From positions 558,001 through 622,000 of the forward strand of contig NZ_CP081495.1 of NCBI RefSeq assembly GCF_025919725.1: 64,000 nt of DNA, read 5' to 3'. This document shows, piece after piece, positions 38,417 to 48,173 of this stretch; position 1 is the first letter of the stretch, and each line of letters begins with the position of its first letter. A model generated the notes under the pieces. That model ran no database searches. It saw only the letters and a list, made by a program, of their open reading frames with translations, and was not told the origin of the DNA. The DNA comes from Flavobacterium agricola (GTDB lineage: Bacteria > Bacteroidota > Bacteroidia > Flavobacteriales > Flavobacteriaceae). A program made the position numbers and the translations under genes.

Positions 38417-40516
38417 ATGATGATGTTAAAACGAGTAATATGCTTTCTGTTTACGCTCAGTGCCTTAAATAGTACAGCTCAAGGAAAGGGAGTAAATTTT
38501 AAGCAAGCACATATTCATATTGCACCAAACTTTTCTGAAAAAATGCTGCAAGGTGAGGTAACTTTTACCTTTGATGCGCAACAAAAAACAGATACCATTT
38601 ATTTAGATGCGCAAAATTTAGCTATTACTCAAGTAACTTTAAACGAAAAGCCAGTTGCTTTTTGGAATACCAACAAACAACTTAAAATAGCAGGAAAGTA
38701 CAAAAAGCAAGGAAATATTTTACAAATACAATACCAAACACAACCTAAACAAACAGTTTATTTTATTGAAGATGATGCCAAGGATCAGATCTGGACGCAA
38801 GGACAAGGAAAATATACCTCACATTGGGTACCAAGTTTTGATGATGTAAACCAAAAATTAGTATTTAATCTTTCAATTTCATATCCCGAATCGTATCAAG
38901 TAATTGCTAATGGAATTTTAAAAAGTACAGCTGTGGTTGATGGTATTAAAACATGGCATTACCAAATGCAAAACCCCATGTCAAGTTATTTACTGATGTT
39001 TGCTATTGGTGATTTTGTAAAGCAAGAAGCGGTTTCGGCAAGCGGTATTCCGTTACATTTTTATTTGCAAGCAGAAGATGCTGCTCATTTTGGTACAACC
39101 TATAAACACAGCCAACAGCTATTTAATTTTTTAGAAAAACAAATAGGAGTACCTTATCCGTGGGAAGTTTATCAGCAAGTTCCGGCGCAAGATTTTTTAT
39201 ATGGCGGAATGGAAAATACTAGCGCAACTGTTTTTTCTCAAGATTTTGTGGTAGACGCCATTGGTGCTGCCGATAAAACATATTATAACGTTAACGCGCA
39301 CGAATTGGCGCATCAATGGTTTGGTAATTTAGTTACCGCTGCCAGCAGTGAGCACCATTGGCTGCAAGAAGGTTTTGCTACATATTATGCTTTGTTGGCC
39401 GAACAAGATTTGTTTGGAAAAGATTATTTCGATTTTAAATTGTACGAAATGGCCGAACAATTAATTTTGGCTCAACAACGGGATAAAGAACCTATTTTAT
39501 CGGCTAAAGCTTCGTCTTTAACTTTTTATCAAAAAGGTGCTTGGGCTTTACATTATTTAAAAAATCAGATAGGTGAAAAAGCGTTTAATTTGGCGGTTAA
39601 AAACTATTTAACTAAATATCAATTTCAATCGGCAACTACAGATCAGTTTTTGGCTGAGGTAACTTTAGCATCGGGTTATAATACGACTGATTTTAAAAAA
39701 CGTTGGTTAGCAAGTAATGTATTTCCGACCGAAGATGCCTTTGCTATTTTAACTCAAAACCCAAATATTGTTACGTATTTAGAAATAGGTAATATGTACG
39801 ATGTGCCGCTAGCAGAAAAAAAAGCGTTTTTTTTACAAGCTTTACAATCGGATTTGTACAGCCTTGCAAGTAAAGAAGAAATTTTATATCAATTAGGAAA
39901 AGAAAAACCGGAAGATTTGGTTGATTTTTTTCCGATTATCGAAGCAAGTACAGATGTAAAATTACGTCAGGTATTTGTTCGTAGCTTAGGTAAAGTTTCT
40001 GAAGGATATAAGGCATTTTATGAAGGGTTTTTAAACGATCCGTCATATATCACCCAAGAAATTGTTTTACAAAACTTATGGACGGCCTTTCCAAACGATA
40101 GAACAAAGCTTTTAAATCAAACCAAAACTTGGCAAGGTTTTCAGGATAAAAATTTACGTATTACTTGGTTAACCTTAGCATTGTTAACTGATGGTTACGA
40201 AAATGCATCTAAAATTAAATTTTATAACGAATTACTGGCTTATACAACAAATCAGTACGAAAGCAGTGTACGTCAAAATGCGATTGTTAATTTGCTGTTT
40301 TTAAATGCGAATGATACCAATGTGTTAGAAGGATTGGTTTCGGGCTTGCAGCATCATAAATGGCAATTTGTTCAATTTTGTAAGAATACTATTCGAGAGC
40401 AGCTAAAATCTCCAAAATATAAAATTTTTTATACGCAATTGGTAGCCAAATTAGCTGAACCAGAAAAAACAAAACTACAACAACTTTTAAATGAAAAAGA
40501 ACCTAGTGTAAACTAG
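38417..40516 (+). CDS. M1-family zinc aminopeptidase, exported
   Basis: 699 residues with a signal peptide (ends about residue 22, STAQG). It removes N-terminal residues from peptides. Zinc motif HELAH (H295, H299) with the third ligand E318 in WLQEGFATYY; the exopeptidase motif GGMEN is at 263-267. The N-terminal beta domain and helical C-terminal HEAT-like region are normal for the family. Divergent from recG with about 65 bases between starts. Its TAG stop lies within the terminator hairpin. Confidence 0.93.
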   Translation: MMMLKRVICFLFTLSALNSTAQGKGVNFKQAHIHIAPNFSEKMLQGEVTFTFDAQQKTDTIYLDAQNLAITQVTLNEKPVAFWNTNKQLKIAGKYKKQGNILQIQYQTQPKQTVYFIEDDAKDQIWTQGQGKYTSHWVPSFDDVNQKLVFNLSISYPESYQVIANGILKSTAVVDGIKTWHYQMQNPMSSYLLMFAIGDFVKQEAVSASGIPLHFYLQAEDAAHFGTTYKHSQQLFNFLEKQIGVPYPWEVYQQVPAQDFLYGGMENTSATVFSQDFVVDAIGAADKTYYNVNAHELAHQWFGNLVTAASSEHHWLQEGFATYYALLAEQDLFGKDYFDFKLYEMAEQLILAQQRDKEPILSAKASSLTFYQKGAWALHYLKNQIGEKAFNLAVKNYLTKYQFQSATTDQFLAEVTLASGYNTTDFKKRWLASNVFPTEDAFAILTQNPNIVTYLEIGNMYDVPLAEKKAFFLQALQSDLYSLASKEEILYQLGKEKPEDLVDFFPIIEASTDVKLRQVFVRSLGKVSEGYKAFYEGFLNDPSYITQEIVLQNLWTAFPNDRTKLLNQTKTWQGFQDKNLRITWLTLALLTDGYENASKIKFYNELLAYTTNQYESSVRQNAIVNLLFLNANDTNVLEGLVSGLQHHKWQFVQFCKNTIREQLKSPKYKIFYTQLVAKLAEPEKTKLQQLLNEKEPSVN

Positions 40517-40528
40517 GTTCTTTTAAAA
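40495..40528 (+). terminator. Terminator overlapping the end of the M1 peptidase gene
   Basis: Stem AAAAGAACCTAGT/ACTAGGTTCTTTT; the stop codon is inside the right arm. Confidence 0.85.
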
Positions 40529-40741
40529 AAAATATAAAATAAAACTATATTGAAAAAATCACTTCAAAATCTAACCATTGCTTGGTTGCAACAGCTAAAC
40601 TAATAACCCCATAACTGTTTTTAAAGTATAAAAACCTTTCGCTTTTCGACAAAGGTTAACAATAAGTAGATAAAAAGAACAACAAATACAATATTTAGTA
40701 ACCAACAGCGTATTTAAATTTCAAAATACAGATATAATCAA

Positions 40742-40749
40742 TATATTTG
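40742..40749 (+). promoter_or_regulatory. Possible -7 box for ychF
   Basis: TATATTTG, an exact TAnnTTTG match, 53 bases before the ychF ATG. No clear -33 box. Confidence 0.35.
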
Positions 40750-40802
40750 CCAACCAATAATTTAGTGAATAATTGTCTGATTTAGATATAAAAAATTAAT
40801 AC

Positions 40803-41897
40803 ATGAAAGCAGGTATTGTAGGCTTACCCAACGTTGGAAAATCAACGTTATTTAACTGTTTATCTAATGCTAAAGCGCAAAGTGCTAACTTTCCGTTTTG
40901 TACTATCGAACCGAACATTGGCGTGGTAAACGTACCCGATCCAAGAATTAATAAATTAGAAGAATTAGTTAAACCAGAACGCGTACAAATGGCAACAGTT
41001 GATATTGTTGATATTGCAGGTTTAGTTAAAGGCGCTAGTAAAGGTGAAGGTTTAGGCAATCAGTTTTTAGGGAATATTAGAGAATGTAATGCTATTATTC
41101 ATGTTTTACGTTGTTTTGATAACGATAACATTGTTCACGTAGATGGGAATGTAAATCCAATTCGCGATAAAGAAACTATTGATATTGAACTGCAGTTAAA
41201 AGATTTAGAAACGGTTGAAAAACGTTTAGAAAAAGTAAAAAAAACTGCAAAAACAGGAAATAAAGAAGCACAAGTTGAAGCTGGTTTGTTAGAGCGCATT
41301 CGTACGGTTTTATTAGAAGGTAAATCGGCACGTGTGATTGAAGCACAAAACCAAGATGAAGCAGATTTGTTAGAAGATTTTCAGTTAATTACATCAAAAC
41401 CGGTTTTATACGTTTGTAACGTGAACGAAGAAGCTGCTGTTACAGGCAATGCTTATGTTGATCAGGTTAAAGAGCTTGTAAAAGATGAAAATGCTGAGGT
41501 AATTGTTTTATCTGTTGGAGCAGAGGCGGATATTACTGAATTAGAAAGTTACGAAGAACGCCAAGTGTTTTTAGAAGATATGGGCTTAACAGAACCAGGT
41601 TCTGCAGTTTTAATTCGTGCTGCTTATAAACTATTAAAATTACAAACGTATTTTACAGCAGGTGTAAAAGAAGTTCGTGCTTGGACAATTAAGTTAGGCG
41701 ACACAGCACCAAAAGCTGCCGGGGTAATTCACACTGATTTTGAAAAAGGATTTATTCGTGCTGAGGTTATTGCATACGAAGATTTTGTAAGCTACGGATC
41801 AGAAGCTAAAGTAAAAGAAGCAGGTAAATTACGTGTAGAAGGAAAAGAATATATTGTTAAAGATGGTGATGTAATGCACTTCCGTTTTAACGTATAA
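40803..41897 (+). CDS. ychF: Redox-regulated P-loop ATPase YchF (Obg family)
   Basis: 364 residues, the normal length. YchF is an Obg-like NTPase that binds ribosomes and prefers ATP. G1 is GLPNVGKS (residues 7-14), G3 is DIAGLVKGASKGEGLGN, the altered G4 region is YVCNVNEE (consistent with ATP preference), and the C-terminal TGS domain includes TWTIKLGDTAPKAAGVIH (start of motif RAWTIK) and ends in GDVMHFRFNV. Monocistronic, between its own -7 box and a hairpin. Confidence 0.97.
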   Translation: MKAGIVGLPNVGKSTLFNCLSNAKAQSANFPFCTIEPNIGVVNVPDPRINKLEELVKPERVQMATVDIVDIAGLVKGASKGEGLGNQFLGNIRECNAIIHVLRCFDNDNIVHVDGNVNPIRDKETIDIELQLKDLETVEKRLEKVKKTAKTGNKEAQVEAGLLERIRTVLLEGKSARVIEAQNQDEADLLEDFQLITSKPVLYVCNVNEEAAVTGNAYVDQVKELVKDENAEVIVLSVGAEADITELESYEERQVFLEDMGLTEPGSAVLIRAAYKLLKLQTYFTAGVKEVRAWTIKLGDTAPKAAGVIHTDFEKGFIRAEVIAYEDFVSYGSEAKVKEAGKLRVEGKEYIVKDGDVMHFRFNV

Positions 41898-41912
41898 TTT
41901 TATCTAGATAAA

Positions 41913-41946
41913 ATAAAAAAAGCAGCTGTAAAGCTGCTTTTTTTAT
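41913..41946. terminator. Bidirectional terminator between ychF and oleate hydratase
   Basis: Stem AAAAAAGCAGCT/AGCTGCTTTTTT with a 4-base loop. Confidence 0.92.
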
Positions 41947-41956
41947 TTTAATATTT

Positions 41957-43915
41957 TTATTTTTTTCCTCGAACGCCATCCATCCATTCATGAAACTTGT
42001 TGAATTGCTCGCTTAAAAACGATTCTTTTTTCTCTTCTTCAACCGCACCAGGATTATGTGGGCCAGGCAATATATGCTCATAATACGTACCTTTTAAAAG
42101 TTTGCGTAGTAAACCTTCGCCAACAAACGATTGGTTGTCGTTTAACGCTTTTGTTGCTTTTAGTAAATGACGAATATCGTATTGTGACGGATAAACATCT
42201 GGCACTTGTTTGTTTAAATTTAATAGCTGATAAACCGCAACGCGTGCTGTACGTACCGAACTTTCCATTGTAAACACAACATCATTATTGGTTTCTACAA
42301 ATTGGCCAATTAAACCTAAGTTTTTACAACCATCTGGTACAATTGCCGGACGATCGCCTTTTGCACGTGGCATAAACATTGAGGTAATGTAAGGCATGAA
42401 TGAAGTACGAACAATTGTGTTTTCAATTACATTATCTAGTTTGTCTTCAATTCCTAAATGATAACAAAGCTCGGCTAAAATTTCGTTTCCAGTACATTCT
42501 GGCATGTTTTTCTTTACGTAATTTCCGTCTTTATCCATAAATAAGGCGTAAACCCAAACAACTAAAACATCGTCCGGTTGCGTTGGGAAATGTGGTTGGC
42601 GGTTGCACGTAAAGCTCATTAACCAATTCGAATCGGTAATGGTAATAATTCCGCCAGTAACGGTTTTTCCAGAATACGGATCGTTAACCGAATATTCTTT
42701 TAACTTATCTACAAACGCAGAAGGACGACAAGTTAATGTTGCCGATTCCCAAGCTGATTTTTCAATATCCGAGCAAAATTTTTCTGGCTTTCCAAAAACC
42801 ACAGATTTTTTAGCTAAGTTTCTCCAAAGTTTCCAACCTGGGCTGTGTCCGCTCGTGCTGTTATCTACTTTTTTAATCGGTGCTGTTGTATTATTTCCGT
42901 ACGATGTATCTTCGGTCATAGATCCTGTTGTAACAACTACATAATCGTTTTCAGTAACCGAAATAACAACATCTTTACCGTCTTGTACCGTAATTAATCC
43001 TTTTACAACTTTACCTGCATCCGTAATTTCTAAATCAACATCTTTAACCAACGTATTAAGTTGCAGTTGCACACCTTTAGAAGTTAAAAATTTACGTAAC
43101 GGCGAAATAAACGTATCGTATTGGTTGTATTTAGGAAAAACCAAGGCTGACAAATCGTTTAATCCATCTAAGTCGTGTAAAAAACGGTGCATGTACAATT
43201 TAAACTCCAATAAACTATGCCATTCTTCAAAAGCAAACATGGTACGCCAAAAGGTCCAGAAATTACTTGCTAAAAAGGTTGAGCTAAAGTAATCGGTAAT
43301 GGTTAAATCGTCTAAATCTTCTTTTTTCTTTAATAATAATTTTACTAAAGCCAATTGATCTTTTTTGCTTAAACCGAATTTGCTAAAATCTTTTACTTCA
43401 CCTTTGTTATGAATTAATCGTGCTTTAGAATAATTTGAATCGTTATCGTTTAATAATCGATATTCATCTAAAACGCTATAAGGTTCTGGTAATTCAACCG
43501 CAGGAATATCTTGAAACATATCCCAAAGATTCTCGTAAGTCATATCCATTTCGCGTCCACCACGAATTAAATATCCGTCAGTTGCGTTTCCTGATCCGTC
43601 CATAGAACCACCATCAATCGGTAATTGCTCGATAAACGTGATGTTTTTACCAGGAATGCGCGCATCTCTTAAAAAATAATACGCGGCAGATAATCCTGCA
43701 ATACCACTACCAATAATATATACTTTACTGTTTTCGAAAGATTTTGCTAAAACAGGTTTGTTACGTTGGTAATTGCCGTTTTGGTTGGCGTAGGGCATAG
43801 GGCGATCTGGACCGTTACGAACAACGTCTTTATTTGCATCTGGTTGATGATCTACATGATTGTAGTAGGGCGATGCATTTAAAACTTTGTCGAATTTTTT
43901 GGTAATGTCTTTCAT
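41957..43915 (-). CDS. ohyA: Oleate hydratase
   Basis: 652 residues, an FAD-dependent enzyme that adds water to the cis-9 double bond of oleate, giving 10-hydroxystearate. FAD-binding GSGIAG is at residues 69-74. E122 (in RGGREMD) and Y241 (in KLYMHRF) fall at the same numbers as the catalytic residues described for Elizabethkingia meningoseptica OhyA, a strong sign of close homology and activity. Such enzymes act on membrane-derived or host fatty acids and may detoxify them. An APC permease gene lies 26 bases upstream on the same strand, so they are probably one operon. Confidence 0.95.
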   Translation of the reverse strand: MKDITKKFDKVLNASPYYNHVDHQPDANKDVVRNGPDRPMPYANQNGNYQRNKPVLAKSFENSKVYIIGSGIAGLSAAYYFLRDARIPGKNITFIEQLPIDGGSMDGSGNATDGYLIRGGREMDMTYENLWDMFQDIPAVELPEPYSVLDEYRLLNDNDSNYSKARLIHNKGEVKDFSKFGLSKKDQLALVKLLLKKKEDLDDLTITDYFSSTFLASNFWTFWRTMFAFEEWHSLLEFKLYMHRFLHDLDGLNDLSALVFPKYNQYDTFISPLRKFLTSKGVQLQLNTLVKDVDLEITDAGKVVKGLITVQDGKDVVISVTENDYVVVTTGSMTEDTSYGNNTTAPIKKVDNSTSGHSPGWKLWRNLAKKSVVFGKPEKFCSDIEKSAWESATLTCRPSAFVDKLKEYSVNDPYSGKTVTGGIITITDSNWLMSFTCNRQPHFPTQPDDVLVVWVYALFMDKDGNYVKKNMPECTGNEILAELCYHLGIEDKLDNVIENTIVRTSFMPYITSMFMPRAKGDRPAIVPDGCKNLGLIGQFVETNNDVVFTMESSVRTARVAVYQLLNLNKQVPDVYPSQYDIRHLLKATKALNDNQSFVGEGLLRKLLKGTYYEHILPGPHNPGAVEEEKKESFLSEQFNKFHEWMDGVRGKK

Positions 43916-43941
43916 AATTCAAGTTTTATAGGTTAAATAAT

Positions 43942-45423
43942 TTATGGTTGTTTTTTATCCATGATTTTAGTAATTACAAACGGAATAATAAGGAATAATG
44001 TTGTACCTCCGGTTATAAATGCGACGTAAACAGTAGGGCTATTAATAGGAAGTTGTGTTGGCGGAATAAAGCATAAAATAAATGCCAAAGCCACAGCTAA
44101 AAATCCGATACCAGCAAACAAACGCAAGCCCAAAAGCCCGCCAGGAATTTTAAACGGACGTGGCATATCTGGTTTTTCTCGACGTAGTTTGATGCATGAC
44201 AAATACATTAGCATATACATAATTAAATATAAAGCACCTGTTAATGCACTAAGTAAAAAAAATGCAACACTAACATCAGGAATAATAAAATACAAACCAC
44301 ATAATATGGTTACAATAGCTCCTTGTACTAATAAAATATTTTGTTGAATTCCGTTTTTGTTTAATACCGTTAAAAACTTAGGTAATTGTCCGTCACGTGC
44401 TGTCCATAATAAAGCTGTACTTGGACCTGAAAGCCAAGAAATAATACAAGAGGAACAACCTAAAACCACTAAAACAGCCATAACATTGGTTAACCAACCT
44501 ACATTATAATGTTCAAAAACCAAATTAAAGGTTTCCATAACGCCTGCTTGTAAAGTAATTTTTTCGTAAGGTAGAATGATAGATACAGATAAAGCACCTA
44601 ATGCTAAAATTAAAAATGATAAAACCGAAGCAAACAGCATCGCTTTTGGATATTGCTTTTTGGGGTTATCTAATTGAGATGCATGTACGGCCAATGCTTC
44701 AATACCAGAAAAAAGTAATATAATAGTAGATAAAAATACTACGTTACCAATACTGGTAAGTTTAGGAATATAGCGCGGTTCGGTAATACCGTTTACTACT
44801 TTAACAATTTCGGTTTGATCGGTGGGAATGCTATTAAAAGCTAATGGGTTGCCGTTTACTGCCCAAACAATAGCAATAACAATTAAAACCAATAAGGGCA
44901 CAATGGTACCGTATAAGAATCCGCTACTTGATGCTTTAGATATAATAGCTGTTCCTTTTAAATTAACGAATGTACTTAGCCAATATATTAAAATGGCAAA
45001 ACAACCAATAAACTTACCATCGGTAGCTAATTCGGGTTTATCAATAACATAAGCAACAGCTGCCGCACCAAAAGCTAAAGTTGTAGGATACCAAACAATA
45101 TTTTGACTCCATTGTAAAAAAACAGCAATAAAACCTACGCGTTTATTAAATGCTTCTTTAACCCAGGTATAAACTCCACCACCTTGTTCGGCGTAAGCAG
45201 TACCTAGCTCAGCACTTACCATTGCAGCCGGAATTAAAAAAAATACAGCAGCAAAAATAATATAAACAAACATGGTTAATTCTTCTTGTGACATTAACGG
45301 AACGCCACGAAAACTGATAACAACAGCAGTCATCATTAAAGTAAGTTGAACCACTGTTATTTTAGCACTACCTTGTTGGGTGTTGGTTGTACTACTTGAA
45401 GTTGATTGATTTGTACTTTGCAT
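43942..45423 (-). CDS. APC-family amino-acid permease or antiporter
   Basis: 493 residues, about 12 membrane segments. The first helix region holds FRGVPLMSQEELTMF, then AELGTAYAEQGGGVYTWVKEAF (split by segment), both typical of glutamate:GABA antiporter-like members of the APC superfamily; FSGIEALAVHASQLDNPKKQYPKAML is the conserved loop after TM6. Substrate not determinable. Directly upstream of oleate hydratase on the same strand, a pairing that has no obvious metabolic reason. Confidence 0.88.
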   Translation of the reverse strand: MQSTNQSTSSSTTNTQQGSAKITVVQLTLMMTAVVISFRGVPLMSQEELTMFVYIIFAAVFFLIPAAMVSAELGTAYAEQGGGVYTWVKEAFNKRVGFIAVFLQWSQNIVWYPTTLAFGAAAVAYVIDKPELATDGKFIGCFAILIYWLSTFVNLKGTAIISKASSSGFLYGTIVPLLVLIVIAIVWAVNGNPLAFNSIPTDQTEIVKVVNGITEPRYIPKLTSIGNVVFLSTIILLFSGIEALAVHASQLDNPKKQYPKAMLFASVLSFLILALGALSVSIILPYEKITLQAGVMETFNLVFEHYNVGWLTNVMAVLVVLGCSSCIISWLSGPSTALLWTARDGQLPKFLTVLNKNGIQQNILLVQGAIVTILCGLYFIIPDVSVAFFLLSALTGALYLIMYMLMYLSCIKLRREKPDMPRPFKIPGGLLGLRLFAGIGFLAVALAFILCFIPPTQLPINSPTVYVAFITGGTTLFLIIPFVITKIMDKKQP

Positions 45424-45530
45424 TATTTATAGTTAATATAGGTATTTGTTAGATAACGAAACGAATGCATTTTTGGTATGTTTAGGTTACATTTTAATCG
45501 TTAAATTATACAGAAAAAAGATACAAAACA

Positions 45531-45558
45531 AAAAAAAGAACCCTTGTCGGTTCTTTTT
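45531..45558 (-). terminator. Terminator of the DUF808 gene
   Basis: On the minus strand AAAAGAACC/GGTTCTTTT with a 6-base loop and a T run. Confidence 0.88.
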
Positions 45559-45565
45559 CTAATCA

Positions 45566-46417
45566 TTATTTTTTAATTATTGCTTTAAATAGCAAAGTTA
45601 TTCCTACGGTTAGTAAGCCAATACCCAGGCCGAGTATAAATTCTTTTACAATTGCAGGAATGCTTGGTAAAACATCATGTAAAAAAGTAATATTATGGCT
45701 AAAAATGCCACCAGCTACTAAAAGCAAAGCAATGGTTCCTACAACAGCTAAGGTTCTAATAATTATTGGTAAAAGTTTTACCAATATTTTGCCCATTTGA
45801 GCTAAAATGCCTTTGTTATTATTTTTTTTAATCAGCTTATAGCCAACATCGTCCATTCTAACAATTACAGCAACAATGCCATAAACACCAAATGTAGCAA
45901 GTAAGGCAACCAAAACTACGGCACCAATTTGCGTGGCTAAAGGTTGCGTTAATACAGCTCCTAAAGCAATAATTACAATTTCTATAGATAAAATAAAATC
46001 GGTTGTAATGGCTGATTTTATTTTTGTTTTCTCATTTACTGGTTCAGCTGCAGTAAAGTTTTCGGTTGTTTTGGCTTCCTTTTTATGAAAAAAATATTCA
46101 ACAATTTTTTCGGCACCTTCATAAGCCAAGTACAAACCACCTAAAAGTAAAATAACGGTAATAGCGCTTGGTAAAAGGTAATTAAGTATTAAAACAATCG
46201 GAACAATAATAACTTTATTTACTAATGAACCTTTGGTAATGGCCCATAAAACGGGTATTTCGCGAGAGGAAACAAATCCGGTTGCTTTTTCGGCATTAAC
46301 TGCCAGATCGTCGCCTAAAATTCCGACTGTTTTTTTTGTGGCAACTTTTGCAGCAACTGCAACGTCATCCATTAAAACTGCAATATCATCTAAAACTGCA
46401 AAAATTCCTGAAGCCAT
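45566..46417 (-). CDS. DUF808 (YedI-like) inner-membrane protein
   Basis: 283 residues. The N-terminal signature is ASGIFAVLDDIAVLMDDVA, then ATKKTVGILGDDLAVNAEKA. About six to seven membrane segments follow (for example VLILNYLLPSAITVILLLGGLYL, in segments). The family is common in bacteria, but its function is unknown; a transport or membrane-stress role is only guessed. Divergent from the helicase gene with 84 bases between start codons. Confidence 0.88.
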   Translation of the reverse strand: MASGIFAVLDDIAVLMDDVAVAAKVATKKTVGILGDDLAVNAEKATGFVSSREIPVLWAITKGSLVNKVIIVPIVLILNYLLPSAITVILLLGGLYLAYEGAEKIVEYFFHKKEAKTTENFTAAEPVNEKTKIKSAITTDFILSIEIVIIALGAVLTQPLATQIGAVVLVALLATFGVYGIVAVIVRMDDVGYKLIKKNNNKGILAQMGKILVKLLPIIIRTLAVVGTIALLLVAGGIFSHNITFLHDVLPSIPAIVKEFILGLGIGLLTVGITLLFKAIIKK

Positions 46418-46489
46418 ACAAGCAATATATTTTACGTAAATATATTAATAAAAATGCTTTCAACTTTAAAAATAACACAATACTAAAGT

Positions 46490-46497
46490 TATCTTTG
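46490..46497 (+). promoter_or_regulatory. Possible -7 box for the DEAD-box helicase gene
   Basis: TATCTTTG matches TAnnTTTG and ends 4 bases before the ATG at 46502, so the mRNA may be nearly leaderless. No -33 box is obvious. Confidence 0.35.
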
Positions 46498-46501
46498 CTG
46501 C

Positions 46502-47812
46502 ATGAAATTAGATCAGGTACTTAGTAAACTCAATATAAAGCAATTAAATGCTATGCAGCAAGAAGCGCTGCAAGCTGCAAAAACAGAAACCAATGTTATT
46601 TTACTTTCGCCCACCGGATCGGGTAAAACATTAGCTTTTTTGTTACCAATTTTAAGCAAGTTAAAAGTAAATGTTCCCGGGGTTCAGGCTGTTATTTTAG
46701 TTCCTAGTCGGGAATTGGCTTTGCAAATAGAACAAGTTTTTAAAAAGTTAACTACCGAATTTAAAATTAATGCATGTTACGGCGGACATAATACGCGTAC
46801 CGAAATAAATAACTTAAGTTCTCCGCCTGCCGTTTTGGTTGGAACTCCGGGGCGCGTAGCTTTTCATATCCGCGAAGCATCTTTTAACACCCAAAATGTT
46901 ACAAGTTATGTAGTTGATGAATTTGATAAAGCTTTAGAAATGGGCTTTCAGCAGGATATGGATTTTATTATCAATACATTCCTCAACATCAATTTTCGCA
47001 TGTTAACATCGGCAACTGCGTTAAAAAACATCCCAGAGTTTACCGGAATGCAACAACCTAAAATGCTTACGTTTTTAAAGAATTCTGATGCAAAACCCGA
47101 TTTAACTTTTAAAAAAGTTTATACAAAACCTGAAGAAAAGTTAGAAACCGTTATTCAGTTGCTTGGTAAACTTGGTAAAGAAACGGTTTTAATTTTTTGC
47201 AATCACCGCGATGCAGTAGATAGAATAAGCGAAACTTTGCATACAAAAGGTGTTGCAAATACATGTTTTCACGGCGGACTGACGCAAGATGATAGGGAAC
47301 GTGCTTTGTTAAGATTTAGAAACAAAAGTTCTCGTATTTTAATTACTACCGATTTGGCTGCGCGTGGATTAGATATTCCGGAAATTGGCTGTGTAATTCA
47401 TTATCAAATTCCAGATAAAGAAGAAACCTTTATTCACCGTAACGGACGTACGGCGCGTATGAAAGCGAAAGGAACCGTTTATGCCTTACTTATGCAAGAT
47501 GAAAACGTTGCGTTTATAGATTCGCGCTTTGCTACCGAAACCTTAACCGGTAATTATATAATTGATAATAAAACCGATTTTAAAACACTTTATATTAGTG
47601 CTGGTAAAAAAGATAAAGTAAATAAGGTTGATATTGTGGGTTTTTTAATTAAGATTGGCGGATTAGCTAAAGAAGATATTGGCTTGATTGAAGTAAAAGA
47701 TACACAAGCTTTTGTTGCAGTTGTATCAAAAAAAATAAAACCTTTATTAGCAGCTTTAAAAGATAAAAAGTTAAAAAACAAAAAGGTGAAAATTGAAATT
47801 GCCCAACAATAA
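46502..47812 (+). CDS. DEAD-box RNA helicase, DbpA-like
   Basis: 436 residues. Motif I is SPTGSGKT (36-43), Ia PSRELALQ, Ib TPGRV, motif II DEFD instead of DEAD, III SAT, then IV/V TDLAARGLDIP and VI HRNGRTAR. The last 75 residues match a DbpA-type RNA-binding domain (GGLAKEDIGLIEVKDTQAFV), which in E. coli targets 23S rRNA hairpin 92. A ribosome-assembly role is therefore likely. The DEFD box is the usual form in this Bacteroidota subgroup as I recall it, not a defect. Confidence 0.92.
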   Translation: MKLDQVLSKLNIKQLNAMQQEALQAAKTETNVILLSPTGSGKTLAFLLPILSKLKVNVPGVQAVILVPSRELALQIEQVFKKLTTEFKINACYGGHNTRTEINNLSSPPAVLVGTPGRVAFHIREASFNTQNVTSYVVDEFDKALEMGFQQDMDFIINTFLNINFRMLTSATALKNIPEFTGMQQPKMLTFLKNSDAKPDLTFKKVYTKPEEKLETVIQLLGKLGKETVLIFCNHRDAVDRISETLHTKGVANTCFHGGLTQDDRERALLRFRNKSSRILITTDLAARGLDIPEIGCVIHYQIPDKEETFIHRNGRTARMKAKGTVYALLMQDENVAFIDSRFATETLTGNYIIDNKTDFKTLYISAGKKDKVNKVDIVGFLIKIGGLAKEDIGLIEVKDTQAFVAVVSKKIKPLLAALKDKKLKNKKVKIEIAQQ

Positions 47813-47847
47813 AAAAACGCTTTAGCAAATGCTAAAGCGTTTTTTTA
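47811..47847. terminator. Bidirectional terminator
   Basis: Stem AAAAAACGCTTTAGC/GCTAAAGCGTTTTTT around AAAT, shared by the helicase gene and the convergent ferredoxin-like gene. Confidence 0.95.
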
Positions 47848-48063
47848 AATTTCCTTATTTTCTATATAGCTTAATGCGCTCGATGGACAAGCATTAATTT
47901 GCGCGCGTAAAAGTTCGCTTGGCGTATCGCCTAAATTAATCCAAGGACGTTTACCGGGATTATAAACTTGCGGTAATAGGTTTAAACAAACTGCAGAATG
48001 TTGGCAAACATCAGGTTTCCAAATTACTGTTATTTCTCCATTAGAATATTCGTGTTCTTTCAT
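47845..48063 (-). CDS. Small (4Fe-4S)-binding mono-cluster ferredoxin-like protein (YjdI family)
   Basis: 72 residues from MKEHEYSNGEITV; the longer frame upstream is not supported. Conserved residues: WKPDVCQHSAVCLNLLPQVYNP and INACPSSALSY. Cysteines occur as C-x5-C and, later, the C of ACPS, a divergent ferredoxin arrangement (Fer4_19 type). It may carry electrons or bind an Fe-S cluster; the partner is unknown. Confidence 0.85.
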   Translation of the reverse strand: MKEHEYSNGEITVIWKPDVCQHSAVCLNLLPQVYNPGKRPWINLGDTPSELLRAQINACPSSALSYIENKEI

Positions 48064-48173
48064 AACCAATCTTAATTTAGTTGTTATATGGAATATAAAA
48101 CTTGGTACAAAAATAAATATTGTAAATAAAGTTTGAAATAACAATTATCATGTTCGGTTTAAGTTACCGGCTT

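Noticed and set aside
46920..46932. DEFD box as an inactivating change in the DEAD-box helicase
   Set aside because: The D-E-x-D catalytic pattern is kept and all other motifs are intact.
48064..48144. Extended start of the small ferredoxin
   Set aside because: The extra residues are AT-rich non-coding-like and would add a hydrophobic stretch not found in the family.
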